Assembly: GCF_000444875.1 (NCBI RefSeq)
Contig: NC_021985.1
Coordinates: forward strand, 6,716,170 to 6,780,169
DNA from: Streptomyces collinus Tu 365
Lineage (GTDB): Bacteria; Actinomycetota; Actinomycetes; Streptomycetales; Streptomycetaceae
Length of the DNA stretch: 64,000 bases
Direction: 5' to 3'
Shown: positions 7,569-16,293 of the stretch, piece after piece
Position numbering within the stretch: position 1 is the first letter of the stretch
Layout of the letters: each line of letters opens with the position of its first letter
Position numbers and translations under genes: made by a program
Notes under the pieces: model-generated
The model's input: only the letters and a program-made list of their open reading frames with translations
Told to the model about the DNA's origin: nothing
Databases searched by the model: none

Positions 7569-9221
7569 GTGCTCTTCCTCTACGCCGTCCTGATGGTGGG
7601 CTGCGCGATCCTGCTGGTCGCGGGCGTCGTCGAACAGCGGCGGCACTTCACCAACCTGAACCACGTCCCCGCCCGTGTGCTGGTCAACGGCATCCGCGGC
7701 AAGTCGTCCATCACCCGGCTGTGCGCGGGCGCGCTGCGCGGCGGCGGCCTCGTCACGGTCGCCAAGACCACCGGCACGGCCGCCCGCTTCATCCACCCGG
7801 ACGCCACCGAGGAGCCGGTCTACCGCAAGTTCGGCATCGCCAACGTCGTCGAGCAGATCGGCATCGTCCGGCGCGCGGCCGCGTACCATCCGGACGCGCT
7901 GGTCATCGAGTGCATGGCCGTCATGCCGGCCCTCCAGGAGATCAACCAGTCGAAGCTGATCCGCTCCACGATCGGCGTCCTGTGCAACGTGCGCGAGGAC
8001 CACCTCGCCGAGATGGGCCCGACCCTCGACGACGTGGCCCGCTCGCTCTCCCGCTCCATGCCGGAGGGCGGCATCTGCGTCACCGCGGAGCAGGAGCGCT
8101 TCGCGATCCTCCAGGAGGAGGCCGACTCCCGCGACTGCGAGCTGATCTACGCCGACCCGGAGACGGTCACCGACGAGGAGCTGCGCGGGTTCAGCTGGTT
8201 CACCTTCAAGGAGAACGTGGCGATCGCGCTCAAGGTCGCCGAACTCCTCGGTGTGGAGCGGCAAACGGCCCTGCAGGGCATGTACGACGCGCCGCCGGAC
8301 CCGGGTGTCCTCTCGGTCGAGCGGTACGTCACCGAGGACGGCAGGAAGCTCCGCTTCGCCAACGTCTTCGCGGCCAACGACCCCGAGTCGACGCTGATGA
8401 ACATCAACCAGCTCCTCGACCTCGGCGCCATCCACCGGCCGCTCAACGTGGTCGTCAACTGCCGTCCCGACCGCGTCGAGCGCAACGGGCAGATGGGGGA
8501 GATCATCCCCGATCTCGACCCCGAGAAGGTGTTCGTGATCGGCCACCCGGCCAAGAGCGCCATCGACGCGATGCCCGCCGAGTACCGCTCCCGCGCGGTG
8601 GACCTCGGGGGCGAGCGCCGCGAGCCCGAGGAGTTCATGCGGCTGCTGCTCGGCGAACTCGGCCCGGACAGCTCACTGGTCGCCATCGGCAACATCCACG
8701 GTCAGGGCGAGCACCTCCTGGAGCACCTCGCCGAACTCCCCGCCGACGACAGCGAGGACACCCCCGAGGACGGCGGCGCGAACGCAGCGCCGAGCACAAC
8801 GCCGACGCACGGCCCCGCGACCGCGGCGAGCGGGCGGCGCCCGGTCCCGTCGGGCGTGCCCGAGCACGTCGAGACCGTGCGGCTGTACGCGCCGCGGATC
8901 GACCCCTACCAGCGGTACTCGCAGGCGTACGAGACGCGTTACGCGCCGCAGCCGCACGTCCCCGTGCAGCGCACCGCGCACGATCCGTCCCCCCGTCGGC
9001 CGGACCACGGGGAACCGTCGGAACAGGCGTACCACGCCTACCAGCCCCACCAGGCCGCCGAGCCCTGGCCGTCCGTGTCGCAGGGCCCCGGCGGCGCACC
9101 CGCCCGGCCGTACGGCTCCACCGAACAGCACGGCGCCCACGGCCTCTTCGAACCCCGCCTACCCCCCGCCCACCCCGCCGACGACCCGCAGCAGTGGCGC
9201 AGCCCAGGAGAGCCCCGTTGA
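7569..9221 (+). CDS. pgsB: Poly-gamma-glutamate synthase subunit PgsB/CapB with long C-terminal tail
   Basis: GTG start preceded by AAGGA. The product has 550 residues, against ~390-400 for Bacillus PgsB. An N-terminal membrane segment (~2-20) leads to the ATP-binding loop NGIRGKSS (Lys45), then the Mur-ligase-like amide ligase features TTGTAARFIHP, ECMAVMPALQEINQ, VREDHLAEMGPT, FAANDPEST and NCRPDRVERNGQMGE. PgsB activates the gamma-carboxyl of glutamate with ATP and extends the chain. The core ends near residue 385. The remaining ~165 residues are rich in Pro, His, Gln and Tyr and look disordered, a tail not present in the Bacillus enzyme. The stop overlaps the pgsC start (TTGA). Confidence 0.93.
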   Translation: MLFLYAVLMVGCAILLVAGVVEQRRHFTNLNHVPARVLVNGIRGKSSITRLCAGALRGGGLVTVAKTTGTAARFIHPDATEEPVYRKFGIANVVEQIGIVRRAAAYHPDALVIECMAVMPALQEINQSKLIRSTIGVLCNVREDHLAEMGPTLDDVARSLSRSMPEGGICVTAEQERFAILQEEADSRDCELIYADPETVTDEELRGFSWFTFKENVAIALKVAELLGVERQTALQGMYDAPPDPGVLSVERYVTEDGRKLRFANVFAANDPESTLMNINQLLDLGAIHRPLNVVVNCRPDRVERNGQMGEIIPDLDPEKVFVIGHPAKSAIDAMPAEYRSRAVDLGGERREPEEFMRLLLGELGPDSSLVAIGNIHGQGEHLLEHLAELPADDSEDTPEDGGANAAPSTTPTHGPATAASGRRPVPSGVPEHVETVRLYAPRIDPYQRYSQAYETRYAPQPHVPVQRTAHDPSPRRPDHGEPSEQAYHAYQPHQAAEPWPSVSQGPGGAPARPYGSTEQHGAHGLFEPRLPPAHPADDPQQWRSPGEPR

Positions 9222-9700
9222 TCCCCTCCGTCCTCACCCCCGAGATCGCCGCGATCGGTATCGGCCTGGGCCTGATGTTCTCGCTGATCTGCTACCTCAC
9301 GACCAACCTCTCGCCCGGCGGCATGATCACTCCGGGCTGGCTGGCGCTCACCCTCATCGAGGACCTCCAGCGCGCGGCCCTGGTCGTCGGCGTGACCGTG
9401 CTGACGTACGCGAGCACCCTGCTGCTCCAGCGCTTCGTGATCCTCTACGGCAAGCGGCTGTTCGCGGCCGTCGTGCTGACCGGCGTGCTGATCCAGGCGA
9501 CCGTGATCATCGTGCTCCAGATGGAGTTCCCGCTGCTGTACGCCAACCAGACCCTCGGCTTCATCGTTCCCGGTCTCGTCGGCTACCAGCTGGTGCGCCA
9601 GCCCAAGGGAGCCACGCTGCTGTCGACCGGTTCGGTCACCCTCGCCACCTATGTGGTGCTGACCGCCGGAATCCTCCTCGGCGCCATGCCGTCCGCCTGA
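9218..9700 (+). CDS. pgsC: Poly-gamma-glutamate synthase membrane subunit PgsC/CapC
   Basis: The TTG start overlaps the pgsB stop and is preceded by AGGAGAG at good spacing. The 160-residue, almost wholly hydrophobic product matches PgsC in length (~150) and features: TPEIAAIGIGLGLMFSLICY at the N-terminus, YLTTNLSPGGMITPG, YGKRLFAAVVLTG and GFIVPGLVGY. PgsC forms the membrane part of the polymerase with PgsB. The overlap with pgsB implies coupled, stoichiometric synthesis. Confidence 0.93.
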   Translation: MIPSVLTPEIAAIGIGLGLMFSLICYLTTNLSPGGMITPGWLALTLIEDLQRAALVVGVTVLTYASTLLLQRFVILYGKRLFAAVVLTGVLIQATVIIVLQMEFPLLYANQTLGFIVPGLVGYQLVRQPKGATLLSTGSVTLATYVVLTAGILLGAMPSA

Positions 9701-9737
9701 GCCCGCCCGCCATCCGGAAGATCCTGGAGCCCTCATC

Positions 9738-10796
9738 ATGCCGAAGCGCAAAGGCCGTCCCGTTCTCCACGCGGTCACGGTCCTCTCGCTGCTCGCGGGC
9801 AGCGCCTACTTCACCTACGAGCTCCGCAAGGACGAGGAGGCGAAGGTCCCGGCCGTGCAGGCGGTGACCGACCGCCCCGACCTGGAGAACTCGGGCAAGG
9901 CCACCGGGAAGCAGACCTGGGAGCGGCTGCACAACCCGACGCGTTCCGTGCTGCGCGGCGAGAACGGCGACATCCTCGGCACGTTCACCGACGGAGCCCG
10001 CACCGCGACCCTCCGCGGTCCTTCGCGCACCTTCACCGAGCCGGCCAACACCCAGTCCCGGGTGGTCACCCAGGACTGGGTCCGCCTGATGCCGGAAGCC
10101 TGGCACAAGGGCGCCGAGAAGGAGAAGTGGTTCAAGGACTGGTTCAAGGAGTACAACGGCAGCGAGGCCGACGACATCTTCGCGATCGCCTTCCAGTACG
10201 TCCAGGGCGCGCCCGTGAAGAAGGACGACGAGGGTGTCCCGTACGCGGGCGACGCCGTCTTCGGCCCCTTCAAGGCGGACGGCGTCGACCGCCTGGAGCA
10301 GAACGACTTCTACGACTATCTCGGCATCAACTACACCTTCCGCAACGGCACCACGATGGTGGCGCGCAAGGAGCGCTACCGCGCCCTCGACTGCTCCGGG
10401 TTCATGCGGATGGTCTGGGGCTACCGGGCCCGCTTCCCGCTGATGGCGACCAACACCGACGGGGACGGACTGCCGCGCAGCGCCGACGGCATGGCCCGCT
10501 CGAAGGTGGGCGTGGACGTCCTGAAGCTCTCCGGCCCGTCCCCGTGGTACACGCGCCCCCAGAACATCGACGTCGTCCAGCCCGGTGACCTGCTCTTCTT
10601 CAAGATGGACCACCGCACCGGCAACCATCTGGACCACGTCGCCATGTATCTGGGCGTGGACACCGACGGCCACCGCGTCTTCATCTCCAGCCGCAAGGAG
10701 GTCAACGGGCCGACGATGGGCGACAAGGGCGGTGCCTCCCGCATCGACGGCAACGGCTTCTACGCCGGCCTGCTGCGCAGCGCCAAGCGCCTGTGA
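9738..10796 (+). CDS. Exported NlpC/P60-type (C40) cysteine peptidase in the PGA operon
   Basis: The 352-residue product has a short basic start and one hydrophobic segment (~8-25), so it is membrane anchored or secreted. The C-terminal half carries the NlpC/P60 pattern: LDCSGFMRMVWG with the candidate nucleophile Cys219, QPGDLLFF, and DHVAMYLG with His300. Such enzymes usually cleave gamma-D-glutamyl bonds in peptidoglycan, and Bacillus PGA depolymerases belong to the same fold. Placed 37 bp after pgsC, it is a good candidate for releasing or trimming the polymer. The N-terminal ~200 residues (TWERLHNPTRSVLRGENG, then DWFKEYNGSEADDIFAIAFQ) are unlike common C40 domains and may recognise the substrate. 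Substrate is inferred from context. Confidence 0.82.
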   Translation: MPKRKGRPVLHAVTVLSLLAGSAYFTYELRKDEEAKVPAVQAVTDRPDLENSGKATGKQTWERLHNPTRSVLRGENGDILGTFTDGARTATLRGPSRTFTEPANTQSRVVTQDWVRLMPEAWHKGAEKEKWFKDWFKEYNGSEADDIFAIAFQYVQGAPVKKDDEGVPYAGDAVFGPFKADGVDRLEQNDFYDYLGINYTFRNGTTMVARKERYRALDCSGFMRMVWGYRARFPLMATNTDGDGLPRSADGMARSKVGVDVLKLSGPSPWYTRPQNIDVVQPGDLLFFKMDHRTGNHLDHVAMYLGVDTDGHRVFISSRKEVNGPTMGDKGGASRIDGNGFYAGLLRSAKRL

Positions 10797-11128
10797 GCCG
10801 CCGGCGGCAGCCGGATCGGTCACCCCGCGTCCGTGAACCGCGCGTGCGGAACCTGCAGTTGCCCAGCCCCTGTACGAACTCGGTGACCGCGTTCGGCGGC
10901 ACCGGTTCGGTCGCCAAGGCCGCGCTGGACGCCGCGGGCGCCGCGATCAGCGCGAGCGCGAGTCGGTTCGTGCACCACCCGTACCACGACGGCGCCGTCC
11001 CGGCGGCCTCCCGGCAGAGCACCTACGCGGCCCGCACCGACGGCGGCCTGCCCGCCACGGTCGCCCGCACGGGCCCGACCGGCGCGGCCCCCCGCCTGGA
11101 CCCGCTCAGGACGGTCCGGCACCAGTAG
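10793..11128 (+). CDS. Small ORF or gene remnant at the end of the PGA operon
   Basis: GTG at 10793 overlaps the previous stop (GTGA) and the frame runs 111 codons. From about 10841 on, codon third positions are almost all G or C, as in real Streptomyces genes, whereas the first ~16 codons are not. The text reads like the middle of a protein (PSPCTNSVTAFGGTGSVAKA, later RFVHHPYHDG), so this may be a decayed or frameshifted fragment. I do not recognise it. The perfect hairpin at 11141 lies 13 bp downstream, consistent with it being the last coding unit of the transcript. Confidence 0.4.
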   Translation: MSRRRQPDRSPRVREPRVRNLQLPSPCTNSVTAFGGTGSVAKAALDAAGAAISASASRFVHHPYHDGAVPAASRQSTYAARTDGGLPATVARTGPTGAAPRLDPLRTVRHQ

Positions 11129-11140
11129 GGGACAGGCCCC

Positions 11141-11179
11141 GGGCGGGGGCGCCGATCAGCACGGTCGGCGCCCCCGCCC
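11141..11179 (+). terminator. Perfect 15-bp hairpin ending the PGA operon
   Basis: GGGCGGGGGCGCCGA (11141-11155) pairs perfectly with 11165-11179 around a 9-base loop. There is no U-tract, as is common for streptomycete terminators. Confidence 0.7.
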
Positions 11180-11521
11180 AGGGGTCGGGCTCACCGCCCT
11201 AGGCGTCGGGCTCGTCGCCCCAGGGGTCGGGCCCTCAGCCTCGGGGGTCGGGCCCAGCCCTAGGGGGCGGGTCCTCAGCCTCGGGGGTCGGGTCCTCAGC
11301 CTCAGGGGTCGGGCCCAGAGCCTCGGGGGTCGGACCCAGCCCTAGGGGGCGGGTCCTCAGTCTCGGGGGTCAGGCCCAGCCCTAGGGGGCGGGCCCAGAG
11401 CCTCGGGGGTCGGGTCCTCAGCCTCAGGGATCGGGCCCAGAGCCTCGGGGGTCGGGTCCTCAGGGGTCGGGCCCAGCCCTAGGGGTCGGGTCCTCAGCCT
11501 CAGGGGTCGGGCCAACCGCCC
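11180..11521. repeat. Minisatellite of about 17 units of 19-21 bp
   Basis: Directly after the PGA terminator, units of the form AGGGGTCGGGTCCTCAGCCTC are repeated about 17 times with alternating variants (CAGCCCT, CAGAGCCTC, TCCTCAGCCTC). There are no unique spacers, so it is not a CRISPR array. It fills the gap 11129-11533 between convergent operons, and no gene is seen in it. Confidence 0.9.
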
Positions 11522-11533
11522 CCCGGGCCGGGC

Positions 11534-12379
11534 TCAGCCCCGGTCGTCCCAGGGCGGCGTCAGTTCGCGGCCCTGGGCGCGGCCCGCCTCGGCGGCCGGG
11601 CGGCGGGTGGCCGGGTCGAGGGCGTTGTCGCCGATCGCCGCCCGGGACGCCTCGTCCGGCTCGATCACCCACACCTCGGCGCCCGCCGCGCGCCGTTCGG
11701 CGACGACCCGCTCCACCGGCCGCTCCGTGGGGAACGGATCGGTGGCGCCCAGCGGGAGCAGGACCACCAGCCGGTCCGCGCCGTCCGCGTAGTCGGCGTT
11801 GGCCATGGACCGTACGCCGCCGTCGACGTACCGGTGTCCGTCGACGGTGACCGGCGGCCACACGCCCGGCACGGCGCAGCTCGCCGCCACCGCGTCCACC
11901 AGCGGCACCCCCGAGTCCCGGTCGAAGACCCGGGCCTCGCCGCTCCCGGCGTCCACGGCGACCACCTTCAGCGCGCGTTCGGGCCAGCTGTGGGAGGGCA
12001 GCCGCGACTCGATCACCGCCAGCCGCTCGGCCTCCGTGACGGTCCGCGCCTCCAGCGCCATCCGGCCCACCGCGCGCCGCAGCTCCGGCAGCGAGGAGGC
12101 GGCGGCCGCCGCGGCCCCGAACTCGGCGCCGAACTTCTCCAGATCCATCTCGGCCATGATCTCGGCGGACTGCAGCGCGGGGTCCACCTGACGGGCGTAG
12201 AGCTCCTCCAGGCCGAGCCCGCTGCCCAGTTGGGCGGCGACGGTCGCGCCCGCGGAGGTCCCGAGCAGCAGGCCGGCCCCCGTCACGTCCCGCCCCCGCT
12301 CGGCCAGCCCCGCCAACACCCCGGTGAGCCAGGCGATCCCGCCCACCCCGCCGCCGCCCAGCACCAACGCCTCGGTCAT
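11534..12379 (-). CDS. Patatin-like phospholipase
   Basis: The 281-residue product begins with the glycine-rich oxyanion loop LVLGGGGVGGIAW, followed by the nucleophile elbow GTSAG (Ser42) and the catalytic aspartate in YVDGG (Asp186). These are the three hallmarks of patatin serine-aspartate lipases, which hydrolyse phospholipid or other acyl esters. The length suits a single-domain bacterial member, and no signal peptide or membrane segment is present, so it is probably cytosolic. ATG at 12379 is used because the protein starts right at the oxyanion loop. The gene is on the same strand as the P-type ATPase upstream (104 bp away), but no functional link is evident. Confidence 0.9.
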   Translation of the reverse strand: MTEALVLGGGGVGGIAWLTGVLAGLAERGRDVTGAGLLLGTSAGATVAAQLGSGLGLEELYARQVDPALQSAEIMAEMDLEKFGAEFGAAAAAASSLPELRRAVGRMALEARTVTEAERLAVIESRLPSHSWPERALKVVAVDAGSGEARVFDRDSGVPLVDAVAASCAVPGVWPPVTVDGHRYVDGGVRSMANADYADGADRLVVLLPLGATDPFPTERPVERVVAERRAAGAEVWVIEPDEASRAAIGDNALDPATRRPAAEAGRAQGRELTPPWDDRG

Positions 12380-12483
12380 GTCCACTCCTCGGAAGCCCCT
12401 GGAAGTCCCTGAACACCGTTGATCCGCAAGGGAATCTACGCCGGACCGGCCGCCGGAGTTCGCGAGGGGTCCCGGAGAACGGG

Positions 12484-15216
12484 TCAGCGGGCGTGCCGGG
12501 CCCGGCGGGCCAGGAGCTTGCCCAGCTCCCACAGGAGCAGCAGGACGACGGCGGACAGCAGCGCCCAGCCGAACTGCCGGGCGTCGATCCGGGTCGTCCC
12601 CAGCAGGCGGCGCAGGCCGTCCAGTTGGGTCACGAACACGGCGAGCGCGAACTGGGCCAGGGCCACCCAGTTCATCTGCCGGCTGTCGAACGTGGCCGGG
12701 GTGAGCACGGACTCCGTCTCGCTGCGGCACTCGAACGCGGCGACGATCAGGCAGAGCGCGAAGGCCGTGAACGCGACCGACTGCCCGATCGCGACACTGC
12801 CGAAGACGGCCTGGCCGAGCCGGATCATGCCGAGCAGCACGACGGTGATCGCCAGCCCGCCGAGCCCGACCGTCACCAGCACCGGCCGGGTGAGCACCGA
12901 CTCCCCGCGCGGCCGCGGCCGGCGGCGCATCAGCCCGGGGCTCTCCCGGTCGAAGCCGAGCGCGAAGCCGAAGGAGGCGTTGACCACGAAGTGGATCCAC
13001 AGCACCTGCGGCGGGGTGAACGGCTCGCCCGCCGCGATGTTCAGCACGGTGGCGCCGAGGAACGTCAGGACGAAGGTGACCAGCAGCAGCAGGACGAACC
13101 GGATGTACTTGGTGAGGTTGTCGTAGATCGTCCGGCCCTGCTCGACGGCGTACACGATGGTGGCGAAGTTGTCGTCGGAGAGGATCATGCGGCCGGCGTT
13201 CTTCGCCACGTCCGTGCCGCTGCCCATGGCGATGCCGATGTCCGCCGCCTTGATGGCGGGCGCGTCGTTGACGCCGTCCCCGGTCATCGCCACGACGTCG
13301 CCCTTCTTCTTGAGCGTGTCGGCGAGCAGCACCTTGTGCTCCGGCGCGACCCGTCCGACCACGCCGACGGTGTCGATGCGGGCCAGCCGCTCCTCCTCGC
13401 TCAGGGCGGCGAAGTCGGCGCCCAGGACGGCCTCGCCGGGGATGCCGATCTGCCGGGCGATCGCCGCGCCGGTGGTGACGTCGTCGCCGGTCACCAGGCG
13501 CACCCTGATCTGCGCCGCCCGGGCGTCCGCCACCGCGTCCCGGGACTCGGCGCGGGGCGGGTCGACCATGCCGACCAGGCTGGTCACCCGCAGCCCGGTG
13601 ACGTGCGCGAGCAGGTCGCCCTCCGGGTCGAACGCGGCCGGGTCGAGGTCGCGGGTGGCCGCGGCCATCACCCGCAGCCCCTCGCCGCCCATCCGCCGGG
13701 TCTGCGCCTCGGCGCGCTCGCGCAGCTCCGCGTCCCAGGGGACGGTCCCGTCCGGTACGAGCGCGTCGGCGGCCCGTGCCGTCACCGCGGGGGCCGCGCC
13801 CTTGACGAAGCACCGGACGACCGGCCGGCCGGCGGCGTCGACGGCCGCATGGAAGGTGGCCATGAGCTTGTAGGACGGGTCGAAGGGGAGGGTGGCGAGC
13901 CGGGGGAGCCGGTCCCGGGAGGCGTCGACGTCCAGGCCCGCCTTGTGGGCCAGCACCAGCAGGGCGCCCTCGGTGGGGTCGCCGACCACCGCGCCGTCCA
14001 CCAGCGTGGCGTCGCTCGCCATGGCGTACGGCAGGATCGCGTCCTCGATGCCCGGGGCCGTGCCGGCGGCGTGGTGGATCCTGCCCTCGAGGCCGTAACC
14101 CGTGCCCGAGACCGTGTACCGGTCGGTGGGGGTGAGCACCTCGACGGCGGTCATCTGGTTCATGGTGAGGGTGCCGGTCTTGTCCGAGTTGATCGCCGAG
14201 GTGAACGCCAGCGTCTCGACCGACGGCAGCTCCTTCACGATGGCGTTCCGCTTCGCCAGGTTGAGGCTGCCGACGGAGAGGATCGCCTGGGTCACGGTCG
14301 GCAGGGCCTCGGGGATGGCCGCGATGGCGAGGGAGACCGCGCTGACGAACAGCGTGTCCCAGGGCTGGCCGCGGCCGCGCCCCAGCGCGAACATCACGAT
14401 CATGGTGAGTCCGGCCGCCCCGGTGATCCACAGGGTGAGGCTGTCCAGCTCCCGGGTGAGCGGCGGCACCTCCTTCCCGGTGGCCGACAGCATCCCGGAG
14501 ATCTTGCCCAGCTCGGTGTCCTCGCCGGTGGCGGTGACCACGAGGACCCCGCTGCCGTGGGTGATCGGCGTGTTCATGAACGCCATACAGGTCTGGTCGC
14601 CGGGCGGCAGCCGGTCACCGGACACGGCGCCGGTGTCCTTCGCGGCCGGGACGCTCTCCCCGGTGAGCGCCGACTCGTCGATCTGCAGCGCGCTGGCCTC
14701 GATCACACGCCCGTCCGCGGGCACCTGGTCGCCGGCGGCGATCAGCACGACGTCGCCGACGACGAGCCGGTCGGCGGGCAGCTCCGCCTCGACGCCGTCC
14801 CTGCGCACCCGGGCGGTGGCCTCCAGCATCGACTTCAGCGCGTTCATCGCGCTCTCGGCCTTGCCCTCCTGGCGCAGGCCCACCACCGCGTTGAGCAGGG
14901 TCAGCACCAGCAGCAGGACCGCGGTCGTCCACTCCCCGATGCCCAGCGAGACGGCCGCGGCGGCCACCAGCACGAGCTGCATGTAGCTGCGGTACTGCGC
15001 GAGGAACCGGCGCCAGGCGGGCGTCCGCCGTTCCTCGGGCAGGGCGTTCGGGCCGTGCGCGGCGAGCAGTTCGGCGGCCCGCGCCGCGGTGAGGCCGGCC
15101 GCCGGGTCGACGCCGAGCGCCGCCACGACCTCGGGCGCGGGCACCGTGTACCACGGTCGCCGCGCCCCCTGTGAGGAGTCCGAGCCCCTCTCCGCCGAGT
15201 CCGACCGCACCGTCAT
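12484..15216 (-). CDS. P-type cation-transporting ATPase (P2-like)
   Basis: The 910-residue product has the full P-type ATPase plan: N-terminal cation-ATPase domain (~20-90), actuator domain with LTGES (~187), membrane motif IPEALPTV, phosphorylation site DKTGTLT (Asp345), nucleotide domain, MTGDGVNDAPAIKAADIGIAMG hinge region, and a C-terminal block of membrane segments. The motif IPEALP resembles the IPEGLP of Ca2+/Mn2+ pumps with Ala replacing Gly, so the ion is probably divalent, but I cannot fix it. It exports a cation using ATP across the cell membrane. It follows the PPK2 gene on the same strand with a 39-bp gap and may be co-transcribed with it. Confidence 0.93.
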   Translation of the reverse strand: MTVRSDSAERGSDSSQGARRPWYTVPAPEVVAALGVDPAAGLTAARAAELLAAHGPNALPEERRTPAWRRFLAQYRSYMQLVLVAAAAVSLGIGEWTTAVLLLVLTLLNAVVGLRQEGKAESAMNALKSMLEATARVRRDGVEAELPADRLVVGDVVLIAAGDQVPADGRVIEASALQIDESALTGESVPAAKDTGAVSGDRLPPGDQTCMAFMNTPITHGSGVLVVTATGEDTELGKISGMLSATGKEVPPLTRELDSLTLWITGAAGLTMIVMFALGRGRGQPWDTLFVSAVSLAIAAIPEALPTVTQAILSVGSLNLAKRNAIVKELPSVETLAFTSAINSDKTGTLTMNQMTAVEVLTPTDRYTVSGTGYGLEGRIHHAAGTAPGIEDAILPYAMASDATLVDGAVVGDPTEGALLVLAHKAGLDVDASRDRLPRLATLPFDPSYKLMATFHAAVDAAGRPVVRCFVKGAAPAVTARAADALVPDGTVPWDAELRERAEAQTRRMGGEGLRVMAAATRDLDPAAFDPEGDLLAHVTGLRVTSLVGMVDPPRAESRDAVADARAAQIRVRLVTGDDVTTGAAIARQIGIPGEAVLGADFAALSEEERLARIDTVGVVGRVAPEHKVLLADTLKKKGDVVAMTGDGVNDAPAIKAADIGIAMGSGTDVAKNAGRMILSDDNFATIVYAVEQGRTIYDNLTKYIRFVLLLLVTFVLTFLGATVLNIAAGEPFTPPQVLWIHFVVNASFGFALGFDRESPGLMRRRPRPRGESVLTRPVLVTVGLGGLAITVVLLGMIRLGQAVFGSVAIGQSVAFTAFALCLIVAAFECRSETESVLTPATFDSRQMNWVALAQFALAVFVTQLDGLRRLLGTTRIDARQFGWALLSAVVLLLLWELGKLLARRARHAR

Positions 15217-15255
15217 CGCGTCGCCTCCGATCCGGGCGCCGAGGGTCCGGCCGTG

Positions 15256-16293
15256 TCAGCGCCGGCCGTGCTTCGCGCCGTGCTTCCCGCCCCGCCGTCC
15301 GCCCTGCTCGCCGCCGTCCCTCCGCTCCGGGCCGGCCGCCCCCGCCGGGTCCGCCGGCGTGTGCCGGGCCGCGTACGGGTCGGCCGCGGCCCCCGTGGGC
15401 GCCTCCCGCTCCAGGTCCTCCCGGGCGGCGAGCAGTTCCCTGCGCGCCTCCTCGCCCACGTCCGGGTAGCGGGGGTCGATGTCCATCAGCGTGTGCGCGA
15501 GGACGGCGGACGTGCACACCCGCGCGACCCACTTGCGGTCCGCCGGCACCACGTACCAGGGGGCCCACTCCGTGCTGGTCGCCGAGAGCATCTCGGAGAA
15601 GGCCCGCTGGTACTCGTCCCAGTGGCGCCGCTCGCGGACGTCGGACGCGGAGAACTTCCAGTTCTTCTCCGGCAGGTCGATCCGCTTCAGGAAGCGGACG
15701 CGCTGTTCCTCCCTGGACAGGTTCAGGAAGACCTTGACCACCTTGAACCCGTTGTCCGTCAGGTAGTGCTCCCACTCGTTGATCTCGCGGTGGCGCCGGT
15801 CCCAGACGCCCGGGCCGCGGGCCCGTTCCGGCAGCCGCTGCCGTACCAGGTTCTCCGGGTGCACCCGCACCACGAGGACCTCCTCGTAGTGCGAGCGGTT
15901 GAAGATGGCGATCTCGCCGCGCCGGGGCAGCCGCCGGGCGTAGCGCCACAGGTAGTCGTGGTCCAGTTCCTCCGCCGAGGGCACCTTGAAGCTGCTCACC
16001 CGGACGCCCTGCGGATTGACCCCGCTCATGACGTGCCGGATCGTCCCGTCCTTGCCCCCGGCGTCGAGCGCCTGCAGGCACAGCAGGACCCCGTAGGTGT
16101 CCTGGGCGGCCAGCCGTTCCTGGTACTCGGCCAGCAGGGCCACCCCGGACCGCAGCAGCTCCGCCGCGTCCCGCTTGCGCAGGCCCGCCTTCCAGGACGG
16201 GTCGAAGTCCCTGGCGAGGTCCACTCTCGCGCCCGGGGCCACGCGCAGGGGCGCGACGAACTCCGCGACGCGTGCGGCTCTGTCGTCCGACAC
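15256..16293 (-). CDS. ppk2: PPK2-family polyphosphate kinase
   Basis: GTG start. The 345-residue product contains the PPK2 nucleotide-binding loop LQALDAGGKDGTIRHVMSG (~73-91), a Walker-B-like stretch around SHYEEVLVVRVHP and the lid region with DRRHREINEWEHYL. PPK2 enzymes transfer phosphate between polyphosphate and nucleoside mono- or diphosphates; which nucleotide is used cannot be read from the sequence by eye. The C-terminal ~45 residues are low-complexity and Gly/Arg/Lys rich. It lies directly upstream of the P-type ATPase on the same strand, so polyphosphate-derived nucleotide and ion pumping might be linked, but this is only positional. Confidence 0.92.
   Translation of the reverse strand: MSDDRAARVAEFVAPLRVAPGARVDLARDFDPSWKAGLRKRDAAELLRSGVALLAEYQERLAAQDTYGVLLCLQALDAGGKDGTIRHVMSGVNPQGVRVSSFKVPSAEELDHDYLWRYARRLPRRGEIAIFNRSHYEEVLVVRVHPENLVRQRLPERARGPGVWDRRHREINEWEHYLTDNGFKVVKVFLNLSREEQRVRFLKRIDLPEKNWKFSASDVRERRHWDEYQRAFSEMLSATSTEWAPWYVVPADRKWVARVCTSAVLAHTLMDIDPRYPDVGEEARRELLAAREDLEREAPTGAAADPYAARHTPADPAGAAGPERRDGGEQGGRRGGKHGAKHGRR

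Noticed and set aside
5585..9700. A 1371-codon open frame spanning the HAMP, pgsB and pgsC genes
   Set aside because: Only its last 160 codons (pgsC) are real; the rest is an Arg/Pro/Gly-rich shadow of genes in other frames, common at this GC content.
11180..11521. Possible CRISPR array
   Set aside because: Units are contiguous with no unique spacers and there are no cas genes, so it is a minisatellite.
11534..14431. An apparent 965-residue fusion of ATPase-like and patatin sequence
   Set aside because: The N-terminal two thirds are an out-of-frame reading of the P-type ATPase; the patatin has its own start at 12379.
12493..15174. An 893-codon antisense frame over the P-type ATPase
   Set aside because: It is a His/Gly/Arg-rich mirror of the real gene, with no recognisable domain.
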